The notes below the pieces were generated by a model. It ran no database searches. It was not told the origin of the DNA and saw only the letters and a list, made by a program, of their open reading frames with translations. DNA of 64,000 nucleotides from assembly GCA_018267955.1 (NCBI GenBank), contig JAFDXL010000002.1, positions 394,941 to 458,940 on the forward strand, in the 5' to 3' direction. Both the position numbers and the translations under genes were made by a program. This document shows positions 1 through 9,779 of the stretch, piece after piece. How positions within the stretch are numbered: the stretch's first letter is position 1; each line of letters starts with the position of its first letter. Source of the DNA: Bacteroidota bacterium (GTDB lineage: Bacteria; Bacteroidota; Bacteroidia; Chitinophagales; Chitinophagaceae).

Positions 1-734
1 AATAGCAGTACTGCCAGCAACAGGTAATTTAGCCACTTTACCTTCAGAAATGGCCGCCTCAGTATCATTAATAATATCAGCAGCACCATTCCCAATCCTA
101 TGATGGTAGAGACCTGGTTGCTGCCAAAATCACCGGATGTTTTGAAATTGGAACTCAACGAAAAGTTGATCTCATCAAAATTGGGTGTCTTTAGCGTTAG
201 GTATATTAATATGCCAATTATCGGCAAAAACGCGGCCTGTAGCACTTTACAAAATGCATCTACCGTCCATCGCTCATAAGCCATAAATATTAACAGCACA
301 GCCAACTCCACAATACCCAGCAAATTCATTACCCAGCCCTCAAAATCAAAATCGCCAATGCCTACTATTATACTCGGCAGCAGGATCAGCAATAAATAGA
401 TGCCGGTTTTATAAAGCGGACGGTCAATATTCCGTTTGGTATAATGGATGAACAACAATACTATAGCTGCAACTAGGTAATACTTACCAATCTCGTAAGG
501 TATTAGTGGAGACCGCGACATACGTGCCCATACTTCCAGCGAAGGGGAAGCGGCAATTCCATACCATAGCCATTGTATATCATCTTTTATTACTGCATAT
601 ACACTCAGGCAAGCCACCACAAGCCAGCAAAGACTGATAAGCGGAGTAGCATAAGTACACACTACCCCGAGTATGATGATACCGAGCAATTGTAACAATG
701 AAATAGAACGATATGTACCCTTAAACAAATCCAA
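1..734 (-). CDS. O-antigen polymerase/ligase-like membrane protein (partial, runs off left edge)
   Basis: An open minus-strand frame of about 244 codons reads to the window edge without a stop. The translation is very hydrophobic, with several predicted membrane helices, and contains SGDFGSNQVSTIIGLG, which resembles the loop of Wzy/WaaL-like O-antigen polymerase/ligase proteins. Such proteins polymerise or transfer lipid-linked repeat units on the periplasmic face. No ATG lies near the 5' end; the TTG at 734 directly follows the TAA of the upstream glycosyltransferase gene and is the best start. It is the most distal gene of the polysaccharide operon in the window. Family assignment is by hydropathy and this loop only, because the C-terminal half is missing. 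Confidence 0.65.
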   Translation of the reverse strand, partial: MDLFKGTYRSISLLQLLGIIILGVVCTYATPLISLCWLVVACLSVYAVIKDDIQWLWYGIAASPSLEVWARMSRSPLIPYEIGKYYLVAAIVLLFIHYTKRNIDRPLYKTGIYLLLILLPSIIVGIGDFDFEGWVMNLLGIVELAVLLIFMAYERWTVDAFCKVLQAAFLPIIGILIYLTLKTPNFDEINFSLSSNFKTSGDFGSNQVSTIIGLGMVLLILLMILRRPFLKVKWLNYLLLAVLL

Positions 735-1850
735 TTATTGGAGGATGAGTTCTCTTATTCGTGATATATAATGATCGTAAGTAAAAGTCGCAGCCATTTC
801 ATGCGCATATACCGCCATTTGTTTGAGCTGTGATGGGTTGGATAGATCCAACTGTGCCAAATAATCAGCAAACGATATCTCATCCCTTTGCCATAGAAAT
901 CCGTTAGTTTCATTCACATACTGGCCAATAGAAGAAACATTTGACACAACAGGTATGCATCCAAAATTAGCAGCCTCTGCCACCACCTTTGGAAACCCTT
1001 CTGATTCACTGGGCAATAGCAATAGGTGCGATCCTTTATATATGGTAAACAAGTCCTCTCTCGACAATGCACCATGTAGATGGACATCTATGCCAATATC
1101 ATGCACCGCATTTTTCAGATGCTGCAATTCCGGTCCATCACCGACGATGTCCAATCGCCCAATTCTTTCCTTATGTGGGTAATCTTCTACAGCTTTTAGT
1201 ATGTCATAGACACCCTTCTCTTTATCCAGCCTGCCTGCAAAACATAGATTCAATGGTCCATCAAAATTCTTACTTGCTACACATAACTTCCCATCGACTC
1301 TATCCTCTTCATACAAACAGGGGTTTTCAAAACTCAGGCATTGTGCCGGCTGATCCGGCCATCTTCCGTTGATCGTTATCTTCCGGCTCTGCATATTCAA
1401 CAGCATCCACCGTTGCATTCTATAGGACAATGCCGGCCGCTTAGCCATCCAGTTACCTGCGTATTTATACCAGCCTTTTTTACGGCTAAACCAACTTAGG
1501 TACGGAATGATATACAGCCCTATAGAAGTCGGTGCCCTGAACTGGAATACATCTGCATTACGCAATTCCTCTTTGATTAATCTTAAATTGTGCGGCGCAG
1601 AAGTAACGATCTTTAGTTTATTCTCTAAGTCATCGCCACCAAATGGTGATATACCCACAAAGCGCACTTTACCGCTATTATACTTCACAGCAGATGCAGG
1701 CGGCGATCCTTTATATAAACAAGCGATATGCACGATCTCGTCAAACAATGCAGTTAGCGCATCTATCTCTCTTACAGTAGGCCCCCAGCCAACAATATTC
1801 CCGTTAGCATCAGTGTAATGATCAGTATGTGAAATGATCAGTAACTTCAA
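735..1850 (-). CDS. GT4-like glycosyltransferase
   Basis: The protein has about 371 residues and a GT-B layout. A C-terminal nucleotide-sugar binding half starts near LCFAGRLDKEKGVYDIL and has the E-x7-E-like signature in PSESEGFPKVVAEAANFG. The role is transfer of a sugar to the growing lipid-linked repeat unit at the cytoplasmic membrane; donor and linkage cannot be read from sequence. There is no ATG start. A TTG at 1850 overlaps the TGA of the upstream gene (TTGA) and is preferred over the TTG at 1877, which would give nine more residues. Translational coupling to the upstream GT4 gene is likely. Confidence 0.85.
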   Translation of the reverse strand: MKLLIISHTDHYTDANGNIVGWGPTVREIDALTALFDEIVHIACLYKGSPPASAVKYNSGKVRFVGISPFGGDDLENKLKIVTSAPHNLRLIKEELRNADVFQFRAPTSIGLYIIPYLSWFSRKKGWYKYAGNWMAKRPALSYRMQRWMLLNMQSRKITINGRWPDQPAQCLSFENPCLYEEDRVDGKLCVASKNFDGPLNLCFAGRLDKEKGVYDILKAVEDYPHKERIGRLDIVGDGPELQHLKNAVHDIGIDVHLHGALSREDLFTIYKGSHLLLLPSESEGFPKVVAEAANFGCIPVVSNVSSIGQYVNETNGFLWQRDEISFADYLAQLDLSNPSQLKQMAVYAHEMAATFTYDHYISRIRELILQ

Positions 1851-2932
1851 ATCAGTTGTTTTGCCAGCTGATCCCAATCATGCTGTCTCGCCCAGTCGAC
1901 GCAATTTCTAGCGAGCAATTCTCTATCGGCAGAGAATAATTCCTTCATAGCTTTTACAATTGCCTGCGGGTCTTTTGCATCCACCAGCTTACCATTATAC
2001 CCGTCTTTTATAGCATCTTCAATGCCGGTTCCCTTGCTTCCAATAGCAGGCTTACCATTAATATTGGCTTCCAATACAGCAATACCAAAGCCTTCTATAT
2101 CTCCACTTGCAGCCTGCTCACTTAGCATCATCAGTACATCAGCTGTTTTATATGCTGCTTTTACGGTTTGCTCTTCAGCTTGGCCATGTATGGTGATATA
2201 ATTTTCCACCAGCAGTTCTTTCGCAAGCTGCCGGATGCCATCTGCTTCTTTGGGCAACCCGACTACGTGGTAATGCAGGTTAGGAAATTCTTTTAATAAA
2301 GCAGGCAAAGAACATACTACGTTGTGTTGCCCCTTGCGTGTTGTAACGCTGCCAACGGTCAGCAAAAGCGGATCGCCCTTCCAGCTTAATTTTCCAATAC
2401 CTTGATCGTTCCATTCCGAAAGATCCAGTCCATTCGGCAGCACTTTCACTTTCTTATGGATGATTTGCTCCATCAACCCGGCTGTATAATTAGATACAGC
2501 AAATACTTCATCCAGCGACTTCAATGCATTTCGGGTCAACATTCTTTTGATGCCACCACCAATGTATAGTTCTGTTCCGTGAACAAAGCCGGTTACCTGT
2601 TTACCGGATCGCTTCAGCCATCCGCCTATCCAAAGCGAGAATTGCCCGGTAACTATGATCTTATCGTACTTATTATCTCTGCAAAGCCTTTTAATTGTCC
2701 GCAGCCTGTTGATATAGGTTTGTACACCTTGCCTCTTTACCCGGTATACTTTCATGCCTTGTGGCAGGCTCTTTAGAAAGGATGCAATGGCAGCTTCCTC
2801 TGCATGATCCATATTGGTGACTACATCTACCTGCACGCCATTATGCACTAAAGCCTTGGCCATGCTCCAGGCATGTTTACCAATACCTCCCGGCCCCGGT
2901 GGAAATTCAGAAGAAATGATCAGGTAATGCAT
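1847..2932 (-). CDS. GT4 family glycosyltransferase
   Basis: About 361 residues. The N-terminal SSEFPPGPGGIGKHAWSMAK is the glycine-rich acceptor-side loop of GT4 enzymes. The C-terminal half has LTVGSVTTRKGQHNVV and a donor-binding E-x7-E motif in GDIEGFGIAVLEANINGKP. A retaining glycosyltransferase is expected, acting on the cytoplasmic face during repeat-unit assembly. The ATG at 2932 shares one base with the upstream TGA (TGATG); a TTG one codon earlier is possible but less likely. It lies inside the coupled glycosyltransferase run. Substrate unknown. Confidence 0.9.
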   Translation of the reverse strand: MHYLIISSEFPPGPGGIGKHAWSMAKALVHNGVQVDVVTNMDHAEEAAIASFLKSLPQGMKVYRVKRQGVQTYINRLRTIKRLCRDNKYDKIIVTGQFSLWIGGWLKRSGKQVTGFVHGTELYIGGGIKRMLTRNALKSLDEVFAVSNYTAGLMEQIIHKKVKVLPNGLDLSEWNDQGIGKLSWKGDPLLLTVGSVTTRKGQHNVVCSLPALLKEFPNLHYHVVGLPKEADGIRQLAKELLVENYITIHGQAEEQTVKAAYKTADVLMMLSEQAASGDIEGFGIAVLEANINGKPAIGSKGTGIEDAIKDGYNGKLVDAKDPQAIVKAMKELFSADRELLARNCVDWARQHDWDQLAKQLI

Positions 2933-4518
2933 CAATATTTATAGCTACCACGCTGTTTTAATTCCGTATCGGCAATAGCAAGATTTTGTATATACCTTCT
3001 TTTTATCGAAGGCCATTTATACAGGAATACGATAGCCCGTGCAAGTTTGCGTAATACATTTCCTTTTATCATCAACTGGTCAAAGAACTTGATCCTGATA
3101 AACATTTTGTATTGCAGCGCATTGAAATGTTTCTTCACCAGGAATATTTCTGAAGAAGTAGGCTCTGCAAATTTCGTGATCGAGTTCTTGGATATACTGT
3201 TTGTTATTACTCTTGCCTTGTGTGCTCTCAATCCGCCGGATGGCGCGCGGTGATGATCTATCGTGGCAGACGAGTCGAATATCATTAATGCGCCATGCTC
3301 ATGGCAACGGAGCGCCAGGTCATAGTCCGCACGGATATTTTTATTGAAGAACATATCCATATTCCCTGCTTCTTGCACTAATGCAGTCCGTATCAGTGTT
3401 ATGGGGAACGTGTCGGACATGTAGTAATAGTGATTGATCTCGCGCTTAGGTTGTTTCAGTTCTATAACATTGGATGCCACCATATCAGCATCATAATAAT
3501 GTGCAGTATGTAATAGCTTTTGTATAAACCATGGTTGTATATTATCCGCATCATCACCTAGAAACAGTAAGTAATTACCACTTGCTTCTTCAATCAGTTT
3601 ATTCCATGCTATGCATTGGCCTTTCTCATTTTGCGGATAATATTTTATGGTGAGTAGTGGGTAAGCAGCTGTGTCTATCGTTTGCCTGTATGCGACATCC
3701 GTTTGGTCTGTCACCAGAACCTCGTGAGGCAATATTTGCTGCGCAGATAATTGTTGCAATTCCGCCTGCAGATATGGGTACCGGTCTAATGTAGGCGCTA
3801 ATACTGAAACTTTGTCGCCGTAAACAGTATCCACTACTACCTGCGAGCTATGCAACATTGGCTTTAGGCTGCTATACTTAATTTCTCTGGTGGCTTTCCA
3901 GCATTTATAATTAAGCCTGAACCCCTTCTTATGGAGTAGCAGCCATATCTGCCATTTCTTTGGGAAGAACTGGCGCGCGAAAGCCCATTCATCTCTAAGC
4001 GGTAAACTATGACGTTCTTCCACATGCTGCACTAAACCCGGATGATAACGCAGCATGCCTCCCATCCTGATGATCTTGTATCCCAGTGCAAGGCTCGCGG
4101 TATCCAGCGACCAATATTCTCCGGGGATTCCTCCTACTGATTCCATGGCGCTCCTTCTTATAAGGCATGCCCGCAGACTTAAGCGAAAAGAGGAACTTTC
4201 TATTTCAATGCCGGCATCTTTATTATATATCCAGGCAGGATTGATATAGTCGATTGTATGTGGCAAACCCTTCAATCCCAGTTTAAGGCCGGCATGATAT
4301 ACATCTATATTCTTTTCGGCTAGTTCACGAATGAGTTCAGTGGCCGGCATTCCAACATTCGCATCCCAAAACAGTAACCAATCAGCACTGCTTTTTGTAA
4401 GAATGTCCTTCGTATTGCTTAGTACCACATCCGTGTACATCGGTACAATGTATACATCACCCAAAGGCCACTGAAATGATGGCTTGTTTTTAGAAAGATA
4501 TACCAGGTCTATCTTCAC
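2932..4518 (-). CDS. Two-domain glycosyltransferase (degenerate GT-A-like N-terminus plus GT2)
   Basis: About 528 residues. Residues 1-210 resemble a GT-A fold that lacks the usual nucleotide-binding start but keeps LLFWDANVGMPATELI and a Trp-rich acceptor region. Residues 230-450 are a typical GT2 domain: VSVLAPTLDRYPYLQAEL, the DXD-like LLFLGDDADN, and a late DYDLALRCHEHG/DHHRAP region. It probably adds a sugar to the repeat unit; the first domain may be structural or a second transferase. The start is GTG at 4518, which overlaps the upstream stop as GTGA. It sits between two GT4 genes in the coupled run. Acceptor and donor are unknown. Confidence 0.85.
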   Translation of the reverse strand: MKIDLVYLSKNKPSFQWPLGDVYIVPMYTDVVLSNTKDILTKSSADWLLFWDANVGMPATELIRELAEKNIDVYHAGLKLGLKGLPHTIDYINPAWIYNKDAGIEIESSSFRLSLRACLIRRSAMESVGGIPGEYWSLDTASLALGYKIIRMGGMLRYHPGLVQHVEERHSLPLRDEWAFARQFFPKKWQIWLLLHKKGFRLNYKCWKATREIKYSSLKPMLHSSQVVVDTVYGDKVSVLAPTLDRYPYLQAELQQLSAQQILPHEVLVTDQTDVAYRQTIDTAAYPLLTIKYYPQNEKGQCIAWNKLIEEASGNYLLFLGDDADNIQPWFIQKLLHTAHYYDADMVASNVIELKQPKREINHYYYMSDTFPITLIRTALVQEAGNMDMFFNKNIRADYDLALRCHEHGALMIFDSSATIDHHRAPSGGLRAHKARVITNSISKNSITKFAEPTSSEIFLVKKHFNALQYKMFIRIKFFDQLMIKGNVLRKLARAIVFLYKWPSIKRRYIQNLAIADTELKQRGSYKY

Positions 4519-5711
4519 TTAGCTAATAGCTTATTATAAAACTGAACGAATGCCCGTATCTGCTCATCCTGCCGGAAATAAGTATTTACACGCTTAATGC
4601 CCTCTTCGCCCATTTGCTTCCTCACATCCTTATGCTGCCATAGCCATGTGATCTTATCAGCTATTGCGTCTACATCCCATTTGGGGGTAACAAACCCTGT
4701 AACACCATCTTTTACATTCTCTGGCAATCCATCCGCATCACTGCACACAATGGGCAATCCCATTGACTGCGCTTCCAGTACTGCATTAGAAAATCCCTCT
4801 GATATAGATGGATGTAGGAACACGTCTGCCTTATCTAGTTCTGCCTTGATGGCAACGGCATCTTTATTCCCTGTTAATACCACATGATCCTGCAAACCAA
4901 GTTCGGCTATAATAAACTCGAGCGCCTGCCTGTATTCGCCTTCGCCAATGATTCTGTATTCGAATGGTATGTTTTGTTCCTGCAATAGTTTCATGGCGCG
5001 CACCCCATATTCCAATCCTTTTTTCCATACAAGTCTGCCCACACTTACAATTATGAGCTTGCTATCATCCTTCAAATTACCCGAAGGCTTAAAGAAATTG
5101 GTATCGATAGCAGGTGGTATGATAGCTTCTATCTTGTCTTGTTTATATCCTCTCTTAATAGCACGCTGTTTCAGATCATTACCCAGGAAATGAATGCCGT
5201 CCATATACTTCCATACCGATTCATAATATTCATGATCGTGCAGGCCTGCATAGTTAAGATCGTACCCTCTGAAGCTTACACTCATCTTCGCGTCAGTTGC
5301 ATGCTTCAGCAATTCTGCTTGTCTGGCAAGCGTCCCGAATTCATAATGCACCATGTCGGGCTGCAGGCAAATGGCAGGAAGATAAGTGAAGGCGTATTTT
5401 AAACGTTGTATAAAACTACCTCCGTCTGAAAAAAGGAATTTTCTAAACCGCCCGTTTGTAATGAACGCTCTTATTAAAGTTGGCATCAGTGCAAAAGAAG
5501 ATCTTGCAGAGCTGGCTCCTAAATGTATTCGCTTACGATAGTCAGCAGGCAATTTATATTGCTCGATGAACCGGTCAATTTTTTCTCTTGTATCCCATAC
5601 CAGTAAATGCACATCCATTTCTTCTGCAAGCCGTATAAACTTCACCGCCAGGAAACCAGAATCCAGCGGGATGTTATGCATTACCAATAATATCTTAGGC
5701 TTCTTTTGCAT
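4515..5711 (-). CDS. GT4 family glycosyltransferase
   Basis: About 398 residues with clear GT4 features: VSVGRLVWKKGLEYGVRAM begins the donor-binding half, YRIIGEGEYRQALE follows, and SISEGFSNAVLEAQSMGLP carries the E-x7-E signature. The closest functional group is colanic-acid/WcaL-type enzymes that act on lipid-linked intermediates, but the sugar cannot be assigned. The ATG at 5711 overlaps the upstream TGA by one base, and its own TGA overlaps the next start as GTGA, so it is coupled on both sides. Confidence 0.92.
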   Translation of the reverse strand: MQKKPKILLVMHNIPLDSGFLAVKFIRLAEEMDVHLLVWDTREKIDRFIEQYKLPADYRKRIHLGASSARSSFALMPTLIRAFITNGRFRKFLFSDGGSFIQRLKYAFTYLPAICLQPDMVHYEFGTLARQAELLKHATDAKMSVSFRGYDLNYAGLHDHEYYESVWKYMDGIHFLGNDLKQRAIKRGYKQDKIEAIIPPAIDTNFFKPSGNLKDDSKLIIVSVGRLVWKKGLEYGVRAMKLLQEQNIPFEYRIIGEGEYRQALEFIIAELGLQDHVVLTGNKDAVAIKAELDKADVFLHPSISEGFSNAVLEAQSMGLPIVCSDADGLPENVKDGVTGFVTPKWDVDAIADKITWLWQHKDVRKQMGEEGIKRVNTYFRQDEQIRAFVQFYNKLLAK

Positions 5712-7441
5712 CAGAATACAGACTTCATGAATTGGGCCAGTGTATGCATCATAGATACAGCATAGCCATTACCTGCCGATGGATCTTTATAAAACATATC
5801 CAGCAAAGCCTTTGATTTTGCAGCAGGTACAATTTCGCAGAATGCAGGATTATCTATTAATATATCTTCCAGGTTCCCTCTACCTGCATCATTTAAATAA
5901 AATAATTCCCAATTACGCATCACCGGTTTCTGACCCGATAACATCCTTTTACCCTTGCTTACTGCTCTATAGATGAGATGCCTATTATTGAACTTTTTAT
6001 AATTGTAGAGATTGCAATCGTATTCCTGCCAGCGTATTTTCGCCAGTTCAGGGTAATAACGTTTGATAAACGACACTTCAAATTCCCTGCCCTTGACCAC
6101 GTCAGTGGGTATAGTGGTAAATAAGTCAACCACACGGTTGTCATAAAAAGGCAGTACCGGCAATACAGCAGCCTGGTACATTCTCAGGCTGGGTATCGTC
6201 CACCGAAACGACCATTGATCTGTCTTGAATATCTTCATCCGGAAGTCGGTATCCTGCACATAAGCATATTGCTCATTCCATTCATGGAAATATGCTTTTA
6301 ATTCTTCTGCTGCTTTCGGGAAATGGGGCGCGCATATTTCTTTTATCAGCCACTCACTTCCTTTCTTAACGATCTTTTTCTGAAACCAGCTATGCAGATC
6401 CATTCCTGCGGTTCCCATATCATCCATCCATACATCACCCCAATGTCCTCCGATCACTGCATCGGCATCTTTACTCAATACGTCTACCATACAGGCTTGT
6501 CGCGTACCGGGCAGATATTGAAATAACTCTACAGATGCAGTAATAGTATCGGTCTTATCAAACAAATAATTAGGGACCGTGTAAGACGAAAAAGGAATCG
6601 ACGAAGCCGCTGCTGCTATTTGCGCAGCGATCTTTGTTTCTGCCGATTTTTCGATCAAACCATAGGAATAGGACCAAAGCGATAGATAACTATGATCACG
6701 TTCCGTAACCATTCCCGTGAGTAAACGAGAATCCAATCCACCTGATATCGGCAGGCTTACGCGTTTATCTTTTAAGGCCACATTTAAAGAAGCGCTTAGT
6801 ATGCTATGCATTTCTTCTTCAATAGCTTCTGTACTTCTACTAACAGGCTCAAAAGTCCAATTCCAGTAACGTTCCTGATTTACTAGCTGTAGCTCTTTAT
6901 CAAAAACAGAGCAGGTTGCAGGTGGTAATATCTTTATCTGTTTCAGATAAGTATCGTTGCCTGCAAAGAATCCCATCTGCATAAAGCTGCTAATGGCTGG
7001 CCAATTTAATTCATTGGCTTCCGCCTGTTTTGCTAATCCTAAGTAGTAGGTGCTGATGCGGTTTGTGCTGCCAGATGAATAATGGTACACATGCCAGGTG
7101 CCAAGCCGGTTTGTAAATACATAAGTTTTACCGGATTGCTTATTCCTCACAAACAGTACATAATGGCCTGCTACATCTTGGTAAGGTCTGCCATTCTCTA
7201 TATATTCAACACATCGCTTTAATATATCAACTCCACTAATAGGTTCATATAATTGTCCTATAAGCACAAGCGTGTAATCATTCACCTTAACCTCGTGCAA
7301 TAAATTCCCCGAAGCCGCTGAATCTGCTATCCAACTGCCGGGCATTGCAGACTTCATTCTCCACTTCATATCGCTAAAGCGGGTATGAAGTAGCTGATCC
7401 TCCTGCCTATTACTTAACCATATATCACAGAAGGCACTCAC
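5711..7441 (-). CDS. Asparagine-synthase-like protein lacking the glutaminase nucleophile
   Basis: About 576 residues. The C-terminal half is an asparagine-synthetase PP-loop domain with LPISGGLDSRLL at about 230-241. The N-terminal part resembles the class II glutamine amidotransferase fold but starts MSAFCDIW, so Cys2, the catalytic nucleophile of AsnB, is absent. It cannot hydrolyse glutamine in the normal way; it may use free or partner-derived ammonia, or ligate another amine. Such proteins occur in polysaccharide loci, where they are thought to amidate uronic acids or modify amino sugars, but the substrate here is inferred. The GTG start overlaps the upstream TGA (GTGA). A complete AsnB lies at 18197-20089. 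Confidence 0.8.
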   Translation of the reverse strand: MSAFCDIWLSNRQEDQLLHTRFSDMKWRMKSAMPGSWIADSAASGNLLHEVKVNDYTLVLIGQLYEPISGVDILKRCVEYIENGRPYQDVAGHYVLFVRNKQSGKTYVFTNRLGTWHVYHYSSGSTNRISTYYLGLAKQAEANELNWPAISSFMQMGFFAGNDTYLKQIKILPPATCSVFDKELQLVNQERYWNWTFEPVSRSTEAIEEEMHSILSASLNVALKDKRVSLPISGGLDSRLLTGMVTERDHSYLSLWSYSYGLIEKSAETKIAAQIAAAASSIPFSSYTVPNYLFDKTDTITASVELFQYLPGTRQACMVDVLSKDADAVIGGHWGDVWMDDMGTAGMDLHSWFQKKIVKKGSEWLIKEICAPHFPKAAEELKAYFHEWNEQYAYVQDTDFRMKIFKTDQWSFRWTIPSLRMYQAAVLPVLPFYDNRVVDLFTTIPTDVVKGREFEVSFIKRYYPELAKIRWQEYDCNLYNYKKFNNRHLIYRAVSKGKRMLSGQKPVMRNWELFYLNDAGRGNLEDILIDNPAFCEIVPAAKSKALLDMFYKDPSAGNGYAVSMMHTLAQFMKSVF

Positions 7442-8553
7442 CTGATCCGCATCATTTTTTTATACAAGGCATTGAAATCCGCCGCTTCACGTTCCAATGT
7501 AAATTCCTCTTCTATCAGTTGTCTAGCGTTTTCCGCCATCTGTCTCGAAAATTCTTTATCATTCTTATATTTCAAAATACAGGCCCGTAATTCTTCTACA
7601 TACCCTGCTTTAAACAACAGCCCCGTTTTATTCGTGGTCAGCAGATCAGTATTACCGGCCACATTACTGGCTATGCAAGGCATACGCATAGACATCGCTT
7701 CCATCAATGCCACCGGGCAACCTTCTTCATGTCCGCCAACATTCGTAGTGGGCAGCACAAATACATCACTCGCTTTTAGTAAGCTGCGAACATCAGATAT
7801 CTGCCCAGCTAGCAACACTCTTTCTGCCAGCCCAAGTTCTTGTATCAGGCTATATAATTCTGCAACGTATTCATCATCTCTTGCATCGCCTGCCAGTATC
7901 ACATACACATCTTCCAGGTCTACCACAGCCTTCACCAATGTCACCTGATCCTTAACCCGCACTAGTTGAGCCACACAAGTTACCAGGTAGGCATTCTGAG
8001 GTATATAATATTGGTCGCGTATCCCATCGGCATTACCGCTCTGGTTAATATCTACACCGCCGTATATCAATTTTGTCTTACGCCTCAGGTAGGGAACAGA
8101 AAAATAATGGAACAGCATACTGGCATTACGCGCTACTATCTGTTTCGACAGGAAGCTTTTCACCTTCCAGGCATTGCGGTTCCAGTTCATATTCTTCTTC
8201 ACATACACATACTTCGCACCTGCAAACCTTGCTATCAATGCTTCAGAAAAATCAGACGACCAGTTAAACGACTGCCATATATCGAAATGGTATTTTCTAA
8301 AATCGGTAGCTAACCTTTTAGCTTCTGTGGTTATGGCCAGCATACCGGTTTTATCGTTCACCATGAATGGTTTTACTATAACAGGTATACCCTTATCCTG
8401 AAGCTCTGTAAATATCGCGCCTCCTTCCTGCAGCACACATACATAAGGTTCAAAAATGCTCCTGTCCAGCCGGTCTATAATATTCACCATTTCCCGGCCA
8501 CTGCCAGCAGTAGTAAAATTGGGGATGGTAAAAAGTATTTTTATTTTCTTCAC
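7438..8553 (-). CDS. GT4 family glycosyltransferase
   Basis: About 371 residues. The N-terminal half has FTIPNFTTAGSGREMVNIID, the acceptor-side loop. The C-terminal half has VTCVAQLVRVKDQVTLVKAV, VFVLPTTNVGGHEEGCPVAL and ALMEAMSMRMPCIASNVAGN, typical of donor-binding domains of family 4. Role: repeat-unit assembly at the inner membrane. It starts with GTG at 8553, sharing one base with the preceding TAG, and ends by overlapping the asparagine-synthase-like gene. Sugar specificity is not readable. Confidence 0.9.
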   Translation of the reverse strand: MKKIKILFTIPNFTTAGSGREMVNIIDRLDRSIFEPYVCVLQEGGAIFTELQDKGIPVIVKPFMVNDKTGMLAITTEAKRLATDFRKYHFDIWQSFNWSSDFSEALIARFAGAKYVYVKKNMNWNRNAWKVKSFLSKQIVARNASMLFHYFSVPYLRRKTKLIYGGVDINQSGNADGIRDQYYIPQNAYLVTCVAQLVRVKDQVTLVKAVVDLEDVYVILAGDARDDEYVAELYSLIQELGLAERVLLAGQISDVRSLLKASDVFVLPTTNVGGHEEGCPVALMEAMSMRMPCIASNVAGNTDLLTTNKTGLLFKAGYVEELRACILKYKNDKEFSRQMAENARQLIEEEFTLEREAADFNALYKKMMRIR

Positions 8554-9779
8554 TATTTACCGGTTTCAATTATTTGTATCAGCCTTTGCAATGGCTTTTG
8601 TATAAAGTTCTCCGTCACCCAGGCACATGCGTCTTCTCCCATTTGTTTTACCAAACACGGATTGGCAATCGCGGTAGCAATAGCCGCTTCTATTTCTTCA
8701 GGTTCCCTTGCATTGAAGCAGGGGTATAGTTTTGGATAAACATCTGTATATAACGAATCCTGTCTATAGGTGATCACAGGCTTTTTCATGAACATGGCCT
8801 CCACTACAGTCCCAAATGTCAGGTAGCTGTAGTTGAATTCTCCACAGCATACATCCGCATTCTTAACTATATACATCAGCTCCTTTCGATACATTTTAGG
8901 AAACCAGAACACTTTATCTGCTATATCCAGTTCCTTTATCAATTCTTTGGAATGCGCTACATCAGATCCATATTCCAGCATCACCAGGCAACTCTTAGAT
9001 GCAGGATTCTTCTTAAGGTAGTTTGAAAAAGCAATAAATAAATGATGTGTATTCTTTATGGTGAAGGGATTATGAAAGGTTTTCCATTCCTGCCTGCCAT
9101 GATACATCAATATAAAATCATGCTCCTCTCTTATTTTACGCATAGGCTGCAATACAGGGTTCGGCGGAATGAAGCCATTCGCCAGCAATGCAAATTCCCC
9201 TGTATACACAAATGGCATAGCTACTTTCTCATACACACCTTTATAAGCAAGCTCTTTTAGTTTTGCTTCAAATTCATCGTTGGTAGATTCCGCGAGTATA
9301 TATCGTGCGTTTACAATGGCACCTCGTAAGTATTTAGCCATAGTGCCTTCTTTCATCTGCGCGTACGTTGGCCGTGTAGCATCATTTACCACCAACGATT
9401 TCAGCTTTGCCTTCCAGGTATATTCCTGTGGCAGGTGCGAATATTTGTATACATCCGATCCGTAAGGATAATACACATCAATATTATACCCGCAGGCGTA
9501 TGCGAGTGCTGCTTCTTCTCCCTGCCCGACAAAAAAATCGAAGCCGCTTAACTGTTCTTTTATCTTTTTCTTATCAGCGTTGTAAAAGCCTTTATCCAGC
9601 CAATCTACCTGGTGGCAGTATTCTTTATATTCTTCTCCAAACGTATCTGCCTTAGGTTGAAAATGATCCATGGCGAGCCTGAAGAACAAATGTGCATCAT
9701 AACCCGCTTCTCTTAAGTAACGTGTCAGCGCGTAGAAATTATTATTCATATTGCCTACAAGGGCAATCCGCTTAGTCAT
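8553..9779 (-). CDS. GT4-like glycosyltransferase
   Basis: About 408 residues. The N-terminus, IALVGNMNNNFYALTRYLRE, resembles the first Rossmann unit of GT-B enzymes. The C-terminal part has ILMYHGRQEWK, VFWFPKMYRKELMYIVKNAD and YLTFGTVVEAMFMKKPVITY, equivalent to the donor-binding segment, although the E-x7-E motif is atypical. Probably a glycosyltransferase of the same locus; less canonical than its neighbours. The ATG overlaps the flippase stop as ATGA. Confidence 0.75.
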   Translation of the reverse strand: MTKRIALVGNMNNNFYALTRYLREAGYDAHLFFRLAMDHFQPKADTFGEEYKEYCHQVDWLDKGFYNADKKKIKEQLSGFDFFVGQGEEAALAYACGYNIDVYYPYGSDVYKYSHLPQEYTWKAKLKSLVVNDATRPTYAQMKEGTMAKYLRGAIVNARYILAESTNDEFEAKLKELAYKGVYEKVAMPFVYTGEFALLANGFIPPNPVLQPMRKIREEHDFILMYHGRQEWKTFHNPFTIKNTHHLFIAFSNYLKKNPASKSCLVMLEYGSDVAHSKELIKELDIADKVFWFPKMYRKELMYIVKNADVCCGEFNYSYLTFGTVVEAMFMKKPVITYRQDSLYTDVYPKLYPCFNAREPEEIEAAIATAIANPCLVKQMGEDACAWVTENFIQKPLQRLIQIIETGK

